Part shown: positions 39,365 through 49,434 of the stretch, one piece after another
How the letters are laid out: each line of letters begins with the position of its first letter
Position numbering within the stretch: the first letter of the stretch is position 1
DNA from: Candidatus Obscuribacterales bacterium
GTDB lineage: Bacteria; Cyanobacteriota; Cyanobacteriia; RECH01
DNA: 64,000 bases
NCBI GenBank assembly: GCA_036703605.1
Contig: DATNRH010001083.1
Span: 8,001-72,000, forward strand
Reading direction: 5' to 3'
The notes under the pieces: model-generated
Database searches by the model: none
The model's input: the letters and a program-made list of their open reading frames with translations, nothing else
What the model was told of the DNA's origin: nothing
Position numbers and translations under genes: made by a program

Positions 39365-42121
39365 ATGAAAATTCTTAAAACCCAGACCCTACGAGGCCCA
39401 AACTACTGGAGCATTCGCTATGGCAAATTAATCGTCTTACGCCTAGATCTAGAAGACGTTGCCGATCGCCCCACAAGTGAGATACCAGGCTTCTACGAGG
39501 GACTGCACCAGGCACTGCCAAGTCTGATGGAACACTTCTGTTCCCCTGGCTGCCGTGGAGGGTTTCTCTCTCGGGTTCAAGAAGGTACCATGATGGGGCA
39601 TGTGGTGGAGCATGTGGCGCTGGAGCTACAAAGCCTGGCAGGCATGGATGTAGGATTTGGGCGCACCCGCGAAACCAGCACCCCCGGAGTCTACCGGGTG
39701 GTCTTTGAATATATCGACGAGCAGGTCGGGCGCTATGCTGGGCGGGCCGCCGTGCGCATGTGCCAAAGCATCATCAACGAAGGTGTTTATCCAGCCGAAG
39801 AGCTGGAGCAAGATCTCGTCGATCTACGCGACCTCTGGGCCCAAGCATCCCTCGGCCCCAGCACCGAAAATATTGTTAAAGAGGCTGATGAACGCGGCAT
39901 TCCTTGGGTGCAGCTAGGTGCAAGGGCGATGATTCAGCTCGGTCATGGCGTCAACCAACGGCGCATTCAAGCCACTCTCAGCAACAACACCGGCATTTTG
40001 GGCGTGGAGCTAGCCTGCGATAAGGAAGGTACCAAGAGCATTCTCAAAGATGCCGGGGTTCCCGTACCGCGCGGGGTTGTGATCTATTACCTCGATGAAC
40101 TCAAAGATGCCATCGACGATGTAGGCGGCTACCCCATCGTTATCAAGCCCCTAGACGGCAATCACGGCCGCGGTATCACCATTAACATCAACTCTTGGGA
40201 AGAAGCCGAGGCCGCCTACGATGCGGCCCAAAAGACCTCCAAGACCCACGCGGTCATCATTGAGCGCTACTACCTCGGTCAAGACCACCGCGTTTTGGTG
40301 ATCAATGGTCAGGTCGTCGCCGTAGCGGAGCGCGTGCCTGCCCATGTAATTGGGGATGGCCGTTCCACCATTAGCGAGCTGGTGGAGGAAGTGAATCGCG
40401 ATCCCCGTCGAGGTGATGGTCACGCCAATATTTTGACTCGTATTGAAGTCGATCGCACCACCTGGCAACTGCTCGATCGCCAAGGCTATACCTTGGACAC
40501 CATTCTGAAAACAGACGAGGTTTGCTATCTGCGAGCCACTGCCAACCTCAGCACCGGCGGCATCGCCATCGATCGCACTGATGACATTCATCCAGAAAAT
40601 GTCTGGCTAGCCCAGCGGATCGCCAAGATCATTGGCCTCGACATTGCCGGCATTGACGTCGTCACCACCGACATCACCCGCCCCCTGCGAGAGGTAGATG
40701 GCGTGGTCGTTGAAGTGAATGCTGCGCCCGGCTTCCGGATGCACTTCTGCCCCAGTGTAGGTCTACCGCGCAACGTGGCAGCTCCCGTGCTAGACATGCT
40801 CTACCCACCCGGCAGCTCGTCTCGCATCCCCATCGTGGCGATTACCGGCACCAATGGTAAAACCACCACCACCCGACTGATTGCCCACATTTTCCGGCAA
40901 ACCCAAAAAGTGGTGGGCTACACCACCACCGACGGCATTTACATCAACGACTACGTGGTAGAACGGGGCGATACCACCGGGCCGCAAAGCGCTCAGGTAA
41001 TTTTACAAGACCCCACCGTGGAAGTGGCGATCCTGGAAACAGCTCGGGGCGGTCTGCTGCGATCGGGTATGGGCTTCAAGGACTGTGATGTGGGCGTGGT
41101 GCTCAACGTGGCGGCAGATCACCTAGGCATTGGCGATATCGACACTGTGGAAGATCTCGCTCACCTGAAAAGCGTTGTCGTGGAAACGGCGCGGCCCAAT
41201 GGCTATGCGGTGCTGAACGCCGATGATCCCTTAGTTTCCGCTATGGCTAAGCGGGTGAAGGCTCAAGTCGCCTACTTCTCCATGCATCCCGACAATGAAC
41301 TGGTGCGATCGCACACCCAGCAGGGCGGATTGGCAGCGGTCTACGAAAATGGCTACCTCTCCATCCTCAAAGGCGACTGGACTCTACGCATCGAGCAGGC
41401 GATCAACGTACCGCTGACCATGCACGGCCGCGCTCCGTTCATGATTGCTAATGCCCTAGCCGCTAGCCTGGCTGCCTTTTCTCAAGGCGTCAGCATTGAT
41501 CAAATTCGGGCGGCCCTGCATAGCTTCCAAGCCTCGGTGGATCAAACGCCCGGCCGCATGAACCTCTTCAACCTTGGCGACTTCCATGCCTTGATTGACT
41601 ATGCCCACAACCCAGCTAGCTACGAAGCCCTAGGTAGCTTTGTACGCAATTGGCCCGGCGATCGCATCGGTGTCGTGGGTGGGCCCGGCGATCGCCGCGA
41701 TGAAGACTTTGTCACCTTAGGTCAGCTTTCTGCCAGCATCTTCGATCGGATTATTGTCAAAGAAGACGACGATACGCGGGGACGCCCCCGCGGCAGCGCT
41801 GCTAACTTCATCATCGATGGCATCCGCCACGTCAACCCCGAGTTTCCCTACGAAGAAATTTTGGACGAGGTGACGGCGGTGAACACGGCCCTCGATGCAG
41901 CACCCAGCGGCAGTTTAGTGGTGATCTTACCGGAAACCGTCAGCCGTGCCATTCAGCTCATTGATCAACGGCGACCGATCACCGAATCAACTGAGCTACA
42001 GCGATCGCCCCAGCAGATGGCGGAGCATACCGACAACGATCAAGCGGCCACACCCACCGCAGAACCGGATCCCTCGGTACAATCCAGCACCGACTATGTG
42101 CCCTCCAATAGTTCGCTGTAA
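39365..42121 (+). CDS. cphA: cyanophycin synthetase
   Basis: 918 aa. An N-terminal CphA-specific domain (MKILKTQTLRGPNYWSI...), an ATP-grasp domain (about 215-475, GVPVPRGVVIYYLDEL, YPIVIKPLDGNHGRGI, VVEVNAAPGFRMH) that adds aspartate, and a Mur-ligase-like domain (P-loop VAITGTNGKTTTTR at about residue 493, VLNVAADHLGIGDI, FHALIDYAHNPASY) that adds arginine. It polymerises the nitrogen reserve cyanophycin in an ATP-dependent, primer-based manner. A short, polar C-terminal tail (about 880-918) is typical of variable ends. All three catalytic signatures are intact. Confidence 0.97.
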   Translation: MKILKTQTLRGPNYWSIRYGKLIVLRLDLEDVADRPTSEIPGFYEGLHQALPSLMEHFCSPGCRGGFLSRVQEGTMMGHVVEHVALELQSLAGMDVGFGRTRETSTPGVYRVVFEYIDEQVGRYAGRAAVRMCQSIINEGVYPAEELEQDLVDLRDLWAQASLGPSTENIVKEADERGIPWVQLGARAMIQLGHGVNQRRIQATLSNNTGILGVELACDKEGTKSILKDAGVPVPRGVVIYYLDELKDAIDDVGGYPIVIKPLDGNHGRGITININSWEEAEAAYDAAQKTSKTHAVIIERYYLGQDHRVLVINGQVVAVAERVPAHVIGDGRSTISELVEEVNRDPRRGDGHANILTRIEVDRTTWQLLDRQGYTLDTILKTDEVCYLRATANLSTGGIAIDRTDDIHPENVWLAQRIAKIIGLDIAGIDVVTTDITRPLREVDGVVVEVNAAPGFRMHFCPSVGLPRNVAAPVLDMLYPPGSSSRIPIVAITGTNGKTTTTRLIAHIFRQTQKVVGYTTTDGIYINDYVVERGDTTGPQSAQVILQDPTVEVAILETARGGLLRSGMGFKDCDVGVVLNVAADHLGIGDIDTVEDLAHLKSVVVETARPNGYAVLNADDPLVSAMAKRVKAQVAYFSMHPDNELVRSHTQQGGLAAVYENGYLSILKGDWTLRIEQAINVPLTMHGRAPFMIANALAASLAAFSQGVSIDQIRAALHSFQASVDQTPGRMNLFNLGDFHALIDYAHNPASYEALGSFVRNWPGDRIGVVGGPGDRRDEDFVTLGQLSASIFDRIIVKEDDDTRGRPRGSAANFIIDGIRHVNPEFPYEEILDEVTAVNTALDAAPSGSLVVILPETVSRAIQLIDQRRPITESTELQRSPQQMAEHTDNDQAATPTAEPDPSVQSSTDYVPSNSSL

Positions 42122-42256
42122 AACAGGGCGCTGTAGATTCAGGGTGAGGGCGATCGTTGGGTAAGAGGGCGATCGCCCTTCCACATCCGGCTAGATTTTG
42201 CAGCTTTTCCCCATTCTTGGTCACAATGAGAGTGACCGATGTAGGGGATCTTCACC

Positions 42257-42955
42257 ATGAACCATAAGCATGTTTTGCTCACCGGCGGTACGGGCGGTCT
42301 GGGGCTAGGGGTGACGCCAGCCGTCTTACGTCAGGGTGTTGCCTCGCTCACCATTCCCTATCGCAATCCTCAGGAAGTGGAGCGCCTCAAGGGGCGACTA
42401 TCTCCCGGCGATCTGGCCCGCATCCAGTTTGTGCCGGTGAACTTACTAGACGAAGCAGCGGTGGAACAGATGGTGAACCGTATGGAGGCCGTGGATGTAG
42501 CTATTCATCTGGTGGGCGGATTTTCCATGGGCCCCACCCACAGCTATGGCTATGACCAATGGCAAAAGGACATTGCCCTCAACCTTTCCAGTACATTTTT
42601 GGTTTGCAAGCATAGCCTGCGGCGGATGCGGGAAACGGGCTATGGGCGGATCGTGACCGTGGGGTCGCGCGGGGCGGTGGAACCGGGAGCTCAGTTGGCC
42701 GCCTATTGTGCAGCCAAGGCGGGAGTCGTGGCGTTGACGAAAGCGATCGCTGCGGAAACCAAGGGCACTCGGATCACGGCCAACGTGGTGCTGCCCAGCA
42801 TCATCGACACCCCCAGCAACCGCAACGACATGGGCACAGAACAGGTGAAGCAATGGGTGGATCCAGCTTCCTTGGCCCAGGTGATTTGTTTCCTGGCCTC
42901 CGAAGCAGCGGGGGATCTGCGGGGTGCTGCCATTCCGGTGTACGGCGATAGTTGA
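42257..42955 (+). CDS. short-chain dehydrogenase/reductase
   Basis: 232 aa. NAD(P)-binding LLTGGTGGLGLGVTPAVL at the N-terminus, catalytic YxxxK as YCAAKAG, preceded by VTVGSRGAV with the Ser near its usual place. Cytosolic reductase of the classical SDR fold; substrate unknown. It has a very short gap to the downstream kinase gene (67 bases), so the two may be co-transcribed. Confidence 0.87.
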   Translation: MNHKHVLLTGGTGGLGLGVTPAVLRQGVASLTIPYRNPQEVERLKGRLSPGDLARIQFVPVNLLDEAAVEQMVNRMEAVDVAIHLVGGFSMGPTHSYGYDQWQKDIALNLSSTFLVCKHSLRRMRETGYGRIVTVGSRGAVEPGAQLAAYCAAKAGVVALTKAIAAETKGTRITANVVLPSIIDTPSNRNDMGTEQVKQWVDPASLAQVICFLASEAAGDLRGAAIPVYGDS

Positions 42956-43022
42956 CGTCTGCAGTCAGGAATGACGAGGCAAAAGTCCGTAGAATTCCTT
43001 AGAGACCCCCGAGGACGCAATC

Positions 43023-45092
43023 ATGACGTTACTGTGTAGCAATGGCCATACCAACCCAGTCGATAGCCGATTTTGTTGCATCTGCGGTCAGGCCTTAGTC
43101 GCCCCCAAACGCTCGGCTGACAAGCTGTTGGGGCAGCGATACCACATTGAGCGGGAACTAGGGCAGGGGGGCTTCGGACGGGCCTATTTGGCTCTGGATA
43201 CCTATCGATTTAATGAACCCTGCGTCCTCAAAGAATTTGCGCCGCTGGTGCAGGGCGATCAGGCCTTGAAAAAGGCCCAGGAACTTTTTGAGCGGGAAGC
43301 CGGCGTGCTTTATGAACTCCAGCATCCCCAAATTCCTAAGTTTCGGGAAATGTTTCGGGCGGTGGATGGAGAAAGCGATCGCCTCTTCTTGGTTCAAGAC
43401 TATGTCGATGGGCGCACCTACCGCAGCTTGCTGAACAGTCGCCGCGACGAGGGACGCTATTTCAGCGAACTGGAAGTTTTGCAACTGATGACCCAGCTCT
43501 TGCCGGTGCTGGACTATATCCATAAGCTAGGTGTCATTCACCGCGACATTGCTCCGGATAACCTGATGCTGCGGTTTGATGATCAACTGCCGGTGCTGAT
43601 CGACTTTGGCGGCGTCAAACAAGTGGCAGCGATCGCCTCCCAATATTACAATCCCAATCATCCCGTCCCTGCCCTCACCCGCCTCGGCAAGGTAGGCTAT
43701 GCACCCCACGAGCAAATGGAACGGGGCACCGCCTCCCCCGATAGCGACCTCCATGCCCTAGCGGTGACCATGCTGGTGTTGATGACCGGCGAAGAGCCCC
43801 AGGACTTATTTCAAGGATCGGTGCCATGGACGAGCAAGGTGGCCCTCAGCCCCCATCTCACCCAGATTTTTCAGCGCATGCTGTCGCCTCACCCCAGCGA
43901 TCGCTACCCCTCTGCCCAAGCCGTCCTGCAGGCCCTGCAAAGCACCTTGTCTGGAGGAACGCCTGGATACATCACCCAACCGCCAACTCCAACGGGCCCC
44001 AGTCCCTCATCGGTGCCCACCGCTCCCCCAAGCCATACTGCCCCGACCTACGTCCCGACCCACACCCCAACCTACGCTGCTTCACCGGTCACCGGCCGCA
44101 AATCTGGATCTGGCATCTGGGTCTGGCTACTGTTGATCCCGGTGATCCTCGGCGCAGGGACGGGCGGCTGGTGGCTAGCCAATCGCTTACTGTTGCCGGT
44201 GGATGAACCCTTCTCACCGGATGCGGGAGCTGTGGATGAAACAGAGCCGGAAGTGTCCTCAACTCTTCCTCCTGAGGAACAGGCCCGGCAGGCGGCCTTA
44301 GGCGAACGACGGCGACAGTTGGGGGTAGACTATGCCTTCCTGGTGAACCTCACCAACCAAACCTTTTTCGATCGCTATCCCGACCAGCGGGGGCAAACAC
44401 TTTCCGATAGTCCTGAGGATGCCGACGGGCGATCGCAATGGACAGCGATTGCCTCCGAATGGCTCGACCAACTAGAAACTCACCTCAGTCCTACAGCACG
44501 GCAACGGCTTGGCCAATTTACGGCGGCAGATCGCGATCGCTGGCGGCAACAGGTGAATGAGCAGTTTGTCAGCGGTCGCGCCCTCAATGACCTCACCGAC
44601 GCTCGCTTTTTCCACCTCTGGCCCGAGCAGCAGGGGCAAGACTTTCTGGAAACACCCATGGGCCAGGTCTGGCAAGCGATCGCCTTCGATTATGTAGACG
44701 CCATTGAACAGGGTACCGTGCTAGAGGAAGTTGTCTTTGAAGCAGGACAATTCAGCTCTGACCTCAGCGATCGCCTAGATCCCGGAGGCGGGCAGATCTA
44801 TATCGCCAACTTGGGGGAACAGCAGTTTTTGCGCCTCGCCCTGCAAGCCCCGTCCGACAGTACGCGGCTATCGCTCTACCTACCGCGCCCCACTCCCGAA
44901 CAACCGGTGCTGCTCGAAGATTCTTCCGACATGGTTTGGTCAGGGCAACTACCCCAAACCGGCTACTACGAAGTGGTGGTGGTATCTCGCCATGGAGAAC
45001 CTTTGGACTATCAGCTATCCCTAGCGGTCGATAACATTTCCACAGAACCCATCGAGACCCCCGACCCCGATGAGGAGCCCCCCAAAAATTAA
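43023..45092 (+). CDS. serine/threonine protein kinase with zinc ribbon
   Basis: 689 aa. An N-terminal four-cysteine ribbon (LLCSNGHTNPVDSRFCCICGQAL) leads into a Pkn2-type kinase domain (about 35-310): ELGQGGFGRAY, Lys in CVLKEFAP, HRDIAPDNLMLR and DFGGVKQ. A Pro/Thr-rich linker (about 315-358), one membrane segment (about 362-389) and an extracytoplasmic part follow. The latter holds two helical repeats starting at DYAFLVNL... and ARFFHLWPEQQGQDF..., then a PPC-like C-terminal end (GQIYIANLGEQQFLRLALQAP ... GYYEVVVVSRHG). It probably senses an external cue and phosphorylates cytosolic targets. Substrates unknown. Confidence 0.9.
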   Translation: MTLLCSNGHTNPVDSRFCCICGQALVAPKRSADKLLGQRYHIERELGQGGFGRAYLALDTYRFNEPCVLKEFAPLVQGDQALKKAQELFEREAGVLYELQHPQIPKFREMFRAVDGESDRLFLVQDYVDGRTYRSLLNSRRDEGRYFSELEVLQLMTQLLPVLDYIHKLGVIHRDIAPDNLMLRFDDQLPVLIDFGGVKQVAAIASQYYNPNHPVPALTRLGKVGYAPHEQMERGTASPDSDLHALAVTMLVLMTGEEPQDLFQGSVPWTSKVALSPHLTQIFQRMLSPHPSDRYPSAQAVLQALQSTLSGGTPGYITQPPTPTGPSPSSVPTAPPSHTAPTYVPTHTPTYAASPVTGRKSGSGIWVWLLLIPVILGAGTGGWWLANRLLLPVDEPFSPDAGAVDETEPEVSSTLPPEEQARQAALGERRRQLGVDYAFLVNLTNQTFFDRYPDQRGQTLSDSPEDADGRSQWTAIASEWLDQLETHLSPTARQRLGQFTAADRDRWRQQVNEQFVSGRALNDLTDARFFHLWPEQQGQDFLETPMGQVWQAIAFDYVDAIEQGTVLEEVVFEAGQFSSDLSDRLDPGGGQIYIANLGEQQFLRLALQAPSDSTRLSLYLPRPTPEQPVLLEDSSDMVWSGQLPQTGYYEVVVVSRHGEPLDYQLSLAVDNISTEPIETPDPDEEPPKN

Positions 45093-45140
45093 GCCGTCCC
45101 CGACGATCGTCCCATCTGCAAGGTCATCGTTTAAGATGCC

Positions 45141-45187
45141 TCAAAGTCCCTCGCCCTCTGGGAGGGGGATTTGGGGTGAGGGCAACA
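45141..45187. repeat. fragment C of the MITE-like family
   Basis: TCAAAGTCCCTCGCCCTCTG followed by GGAGGGGGATTTGGGGTGAGGG matches the right half of elements A, B and D (hairpin plus GGGTGAGGG). No recognisable ends, so it is truncated. Confidence 0.6.
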
Positions 45188-45332
45188 TGGAGCAGGCCAT
45201 CTACACATTGGTATCCGATCTGCAAAAAGCGATCGCCCTCCTAACCTGTGTCAACATCTCCTAGGGGCCACGCTTTGCAAACAGCCACAGGTCTTGGACA
45301 ATGAGGACTTATACCGTTTGGCATATTAACCC

Positions 45333-46199
45333 ATGAGTCCAGACCTCATCCAGCTTTTGGTGAACGGCATTGCGGTAGGCAGCATCATCGCCCTCGCCTC
45401 CGTTGGGCTGACCTTCACCTACGGCATTTTACGCCTCGCCAACTTCGCCCATGGCGACTTGATGACCCTCGGTGCCTATCTCACCCTCGTCGCCAACCTA
45501 AATGGGTTAAATATTTGGCTTGCCATGGTTGTGGGAGCGATCGGCACCATTCTAGTTGCCCTGCTCTGCGAACAATTGCTCTGGAGGCCCATGCGCGATC
45601 GCCGCGCTACCCCCACCACCCTGATCATTATTTCCATTGGACTCGCGCTATTTCTGCGCAATGGCATCATTCTGTTCTGGGGCGGCAGCAACCAAAGCTA
45701 TGACCTACCGATCACCGCTGCCCTCGACGTCTGGGGCATACGCATCAAGTACTACAACCTAGTTGTCGTAGCTCTATCCGCCGTGGTGATTTTGGGGCTA
45801 CATTATCTGCTGCAGCATACCAAAACAGGTAAAGCCATGCGCGCCGTCGCAGATAACATTGACCTAGCCCGCATCTCCGGCATTGACGTGGAAAGGGTGG
45901 TGATTTGGACTTGGGTAATCGCCACCGGTCTAACGGCCCTAAGCGGTGGCCTGTATGGTCTAATTACTGCCGTGCGTCCCAATATGGGCTGGTTCTTAAT
46001 TTTGCCTATGTTTGCCTCAGTCATCCTCGGCGGCATTGGTAACCCCTACGGTGCCATTCTGGGAGCGCTGGTGATTGGCATGGCTCAGGAACTCAGCGTG
46101 CCGCTTTTGGGAGCCCAATATAAGCTAGGAGTTGCCCTAGGCATGATGATCTTGGTACTTCTTATTCGCCCCCAAGGCATCTTTCGCGGCACGATGTAG
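45333..46199 (+). CDS. LivH-type branched-chain/neutral amino-acid ABC permease
   Basis: 288 aa, eight or so hydrophobic helices. Hallmarks of the LivH/BPD_transp_2 family: LLVNGIAVGSIIALASVGLTFTYGI, RLANFAHGDLMTLGAYL, QHTKTGKAMRAVADNIDLARISGI (the EAA-like loop) and ASVILGGIGNPYGAILGALVIGMAQEL. It should pair with a LivM-type permease, two ATPases and a periplasmic binding protein, none of which is here, so the transporter genes are scattered as is common for cyanobacterial N-I systems. A perfect palindrome terminates it. Confidence 0.9.
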   Translation: MSPDLIQLLVNGIAVGSIIALASVGLTFTYGILRLANFAHGDLMTLGAYLTLVANLNGLNIWLAMVVGAIGTILVALLCEQLLWRPMRDRRATPTTLIIISIGLALFLRNGIILFWGGSNQSYDLPITAALDVWGIRIKYYNLVVVALSAVVILGLHYLLQHTKTGKAMRAVADNIDLARISGIDVERVVIWTWVIATGLTALSGGLYGLITAVRPNMGWFLILPMFASVILGGIGNPYGAILGALVIGMAQELSVPLLGAQYKLGVALGMMILVLLIRPQGIFRGTM

Positions 46200-46224
46200 G
46201 AATCTGGATCTGGGACCATGGGAA

Positions 46225-46258
46225 AGATCCCCGATGTTTTTAAAAACATCGGGGATCT
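46225..46258. terminator. 34-base perfect palindrome, bidirectional terminator
   Basis: Two perfect 17-base halves (AGATCCCCGATGTTTTT and its complement) between the convergent permease and htrA genes. GC-rich outer stem, central T/A runs. Confidence 0.8.
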
Positions 46259-46300
46259 GTAGTCCAACCCGTACCTTCACAGCCACGGCTCAGTGAGCTG

Positions 46301-47533
46301 CTATCCCTGCTGCATATCTTGTAGATCGCCAGGACGGACGGTGATGGTTTGGGTATTGCCGTTGCGAATCACCCGCAGGCGCAGGGGTTGACCAACGCTG
46401 CTCCGTTCTACCGTGCGTTGGAGGTCTTCAGCCGTGGTAATGGTCTGCCCATCAATGTCCGTAATCACATCGCCGCGCCGTAGCCCAGCTTCCGCCGCAG
46501 GACTGTTGGGCATCACCCGCATCACCAACACCCCATTTACTTCCGGGAGTTGAATAGCGGCGTTCGGATCGTCATTGGACTGTTTCGCGAGGTCAGCGGT
46601 GAGCGATCGCATTTGGATGCCGATGTAGGGATGGGGAATGGTTTCCCCACGAGCTAGCTGATCTTTGATGGCCTTCACCGCATCGATGGGAATGGCAAAG
46701 CCGATACCCTCTGCATCGGCACGAATGGCGGTGTTGATGCCAATCACCTCACCTGCTTGGTTCAACAACGGCCCGCCCGAGTTACCAGGGTTGATCGCCG
46801 CATCAGTTTGGATGAAGTCCAAGCGCTTGTCGGGAATACCGATTTGGGCGCTGGAGCGATTCAAGGTGCTGACGATGCCCAGGGTGACCGTATTGTCCAA
46901 GCCTAGGGGATTGCCCACCGCGATCGCCCAGTCCCCCACTTCCACATCGCTGGAATTACCCAGGGGCGCAACCGGCAGATCACTGCCATCAATTTTGACC
47001 ACTGCCAAATCGGAGGGTTCATCCACACCCCGCACTTCCCCCTGAAGGGTGCGGCCATCCTTGAGTGTGACACTGACGCTATCGGCACCGCTCACCACAT
47101 GGGCATTGGTAAGCACAATACCGCTGGCATCAACGATAAACCCAGAGCCTTGCCCCTGCTGGCGATATTGTTGGGGCATCTGGGAGGGAAAATTGTCGCC
47201 AAAGAATTGCCGAAAGAAAGGATCATCAAAAAACGGATCGGTTTGAAACCCAGTAGACACGGTACGTTCTGTGTCAATCCGCACCACGGCTGGGCCAACC
47301 CGCTGCACCGCTGCGGAGACAAAATTGTGGCCGCCTCGCACCTCCGTGGGGGTCGGCACCTGGGCGGCAGGAACTTGGGCGATCGCTGGACTAGCCAGAG
47401 CCGCAACCGATCGCCCACCAATCACCTGAAAGCTAACGCCCACAAATACCAAACCTGCTAGCAACGACAGGACAAGGGTTCTGAGACCTTGCTTCATACC
47501 AATCCTTGCCTTAATTCGCTTCATCCAAACCAT
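46301..47533 (-). CDS. HtrA/Deg-type serine protease with PDZ domain
   Basis: 410 aa. A signal/anchor segment (about residues 18-40, [18 protein letters not shown]) places it in the periplasm or lumen. Chymotrypsin-fold catalytic triad His145 ([12 protein letters not shown]), Asp175 (SDLAVVKID) and Ser252 ([10 protein letters not shown]), then one PDZ domain (about 310-400, [23 protein letters not shown]). Cyanobacteria usually have three such proteases (HhoA, HhoB, HtrA), and I cannot tell which this is. They degrade misfolded proteins under light and heat stress. Confidence 0.92.
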   Translation of the reverse strand: MVWMKRIKARIGMKQGLRTLVLSLLAGLVFVGVSFQVIGGRSVAALASPAIAQVPAAQVPTPTEVRGGHNFVSAAVQRVGPAVVRIDTERTVSTGFQTDPFFDDPFFRQFFGDNFPSQMPQQYRQQGQGSGFIVDASGIVLTNAHVVSGADSVSVTLKDGRTLQGEVRGVDEPSDLAVVKIDGSDLPVAPLGNSSDVEVGDWAIAVGNPLGLDNTVTLGIVSTLNRSSAQIGIPDKRLDFIQTDAAINPGNSGGPLLNQAGEVIGINTAIRADAEGIGFAIPIDAVKAIKDQLARGETIPHPYIGIQMRSLTADLAKQSNDDPNAAIQLPEVNGVLVMRVMPNSPAAEAGLRRGDVITDIDGQTITTAEDLQRTVERSSVGQPLRLRVIRNGNTQTITVRPGDLQDMQQG

Positions 47534-47872
47534 ACTCTGCTCTCCACAGATGAAACCATTGACCTCGCATCACGCCCAGCAATATTGCCCAGATAGGTTG
47601 CGGTGCGCTTGTACAGCTCTCCTGACCAGCTTTGCCTGTAGATAAGATGGCAGAGCGATCGCCGGAGCCGTTGCATGTACCTTCTTAGAATTATTTTCGA
47701 TCAGGAGAGTTCCTGGCATCGGGGGATAACCGAATCGTCAGTCCGGCGATCGCCATGGCTTCGATCCCTGCCAACTCTCCCACCATCGACCGAGCCAGGG
47801 CAAGACGCAGACCTAGAGCTTATGGATCCATGCCCATCTCTTCAACAAACTCTAGGCCCACAAAGGCGATCG
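47534..47872. other. intergenic region, nothing recognised
   Basis: 339 bases upstream of htrA and downstream of the TPR gene. It should hold the htrA promoter; the plus-strand frame at 47675 runs into the TPR gene and is a shadow. Confidence 0.4.
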
Positions 47873-48961
47873 CTACTGCAACTCGTTGAGCATCTCTTCT
47901 GTTTTCGCAACGCCTTCAGCGTTGCCTTGCTGACGGTAGAGCTCTAAGGCGGTTTCAAACACCGTCACCGCATCATAGGACAGCGCTCGCTGAATGAGTG
48001 CCTCCCCCAAGCCATAAAATCCGTCTGGATCGTTAGGCGCTAATTCGGTATAGCGGCGATAGGCAACGCTGGCCCAGAGGGGATTCTCGTCCTCCAAGAG
48101 CGCGCTGCCCAACAGCCGATAGGCTTCGGGCATATCTGGCTGAACGCGGGTGGCTTGCTGATAGGCAGCGATCGCTGCGGTCAGATCACCTTGGGCGCGA
48201 CGGATATCACCCACTTGGAGATGGGCCCGCCCATTACGGCTATTCCGACGAATCGCTTCCTCAAAGGCCGTGAGCGCTTCTGGCATGTTCCCTAAGTTCA
48301 CTAGAGCAATGCCCAGGTTGAGGTAGGAGTCGCTGCGGGGGGTAATGGCAACCGCTTGCTGTAAGGCAGAGACGGCCTCTTGGTGTTGCCCTTGCTGGAT
48401 GTAAGCCACACCCTGATATTCATAAGCTCGACTATCATTAGGACGCAGAGACTGCAACTGACGCAGGGCCGTTAGAGCTTCATCGTAGCGTTCTGCCCGC
48501 ACCAGCACCACCCCTAAACCGAGGAAGGCGTCGCTGTAGTCCGACGATAGCTGGGTAGCACGGCGATAGGCTTCGGCAGCGGCGTCATAGTTCCCCAGAT
48601 TTGCCTGGCTATAGCCTAGGGCATAGTAAAAATCAGCATTGTCCGATTCCAAGGCGATCGCCTGCTCATAGGCGGCGGCAGCTTCTTGATAGTCACCTTG
48701 ATTGGCATAGGCAAAGCCGATACCGGAGTAGATGCGAGCATTATCTGGCTCCAGGGCGATCGCCTGCTGGTACACAGCCAGAGCCGCGCCATAATCTCCC
48801 GCGGCCACCAGGTCTCGTCCTTCGTCTAACAGGTCATTGAGCTGTTCATTACCGCTCGATGCTTGACTGATGAGTACCGGGGGCGATTGGGCCCAGACCG
48901 GGAGGGCGATCGCCTGCGTGGCCATCAAAACACTTAGGGTCAATGCAATTCGGTTTACCAT
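47873..48961 (-). CDS. periplasmic tetratricopeptide repeat protein
   Basis: 362 aa. N-terminal signal peptide (about residues 1-24, MVNRIALTLSVLMATQAIAL ending VWAQS). At least eight TPR units follow, for example GDYGAALAVYQQAIALEPDN, GDYQEAAAAYEQAIALESDN, GNYDAAAEAYRRATQLSSDY, GNMPEALTAFEEAIRRNSRN and GDLTAAIAAYQQATRVQPDM. TPR arrays mediate protein-protein contacts; the partner is unknown. The repeats are unusually regular. Monocistronic and divergent from the YbjQ gene. Confidence 0.9.
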   Translation of the reverse strand: MVNRIALTLSVLMATQAIALPVWAQSPPVLISQASSGNEQLNDLLDEGRDLVAAGDYGAALAVYQQAIALEPDNARIYSGIGFAYANQGDYQEAAAAYEQAIALESDNADFYYALGYSQANLGNYDAAAEAYRRATQLSSDYSDAFLGLGVVLVRAERYDEALTALRQLQSLRPNDSRAYEYQGVAYIQQGQHQEAVSALQQAVAITPRSDSYLNLGIALVNLGNMPEALTAFEEAIRRNSRNGRAHLQVGDIRRAQGDLTAAIAAYQQATRVQPDMPEAYRLLGSALLEDENPLWASVAYRRYTELAPNDPDGFYGLGEALIQRALSYDAVTVFETALELYRQQGNAEGVAKTEEMLNELQ

Positions 48962-49101
48962 GGGTATAACTCTAGCTCCTCAATGCTGCTAGTTTACGTC
49001 GCTCGTTCAGCCCATCCGGTTAGCTTCGGTGGATTTATGGGGCATGAAACGGGACGTGAATGGTTCGTTGTGGGAAGATGTATCGTTAGTGAATGTAGCC
49101 T

Positions 49102-49434
49102 ATGATCTTAACAACAACTGACGTCCTTCAGGGACAAATTGTGGACGCCTATCTAGGAATTGTTACCGCTGAGGTGGTCTACGGCAGTAATGCGCTGCGA
49201 GACTTCTTTGCTGGCATCCGCGACATCATTGGCGGACGTACCGGCAGCTATGAGCGCGTCTTCGAGAAGGGGCATCAGGATGCACTCAAAGAGTTGGAAG
49301 AACGAGCAGCCCGCCTAGGAGCCGATGCGGTGATCGGCATTGAAATCGATACCGGCACCATCAACATCGACGATCGCGGAGCGCTGTTGCTAGTCACCGC
49401 CAGCGGCACGGCGATTAGGCTTCGGGCGCAGTAA
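49102..49434 (+). CDS. YbjQ/UPF0145 family protein
   Basis: 110 aa, one UPF0145 domain: GIVTAEVVYGSNALRDFFAGI, TGSYERVFEKGHQDALKELEERAARLGADAVIGIEID. The oligomeric fold is known in other members, but its function is not. The last 20 bases overlap the end of the convergent TPR-glycosyltransferase gene tail to tail. Confidence 0.87.
   Translation: MILTTTDVLQGQIVDAYLGIVTAEVVYGSNALRDFFAGIRDIIGGRTGSYERVFEKGHQDALKELEERAARLGADAVIGIEIDTGTINIDDRGALLLVTASGTAIRLRAQ

Noticed and set aside
39160-39378. 72-aa frame just before cphA
   Set aside because: It runs into cphA in another frame, is poor in family-like features and has no good start site.
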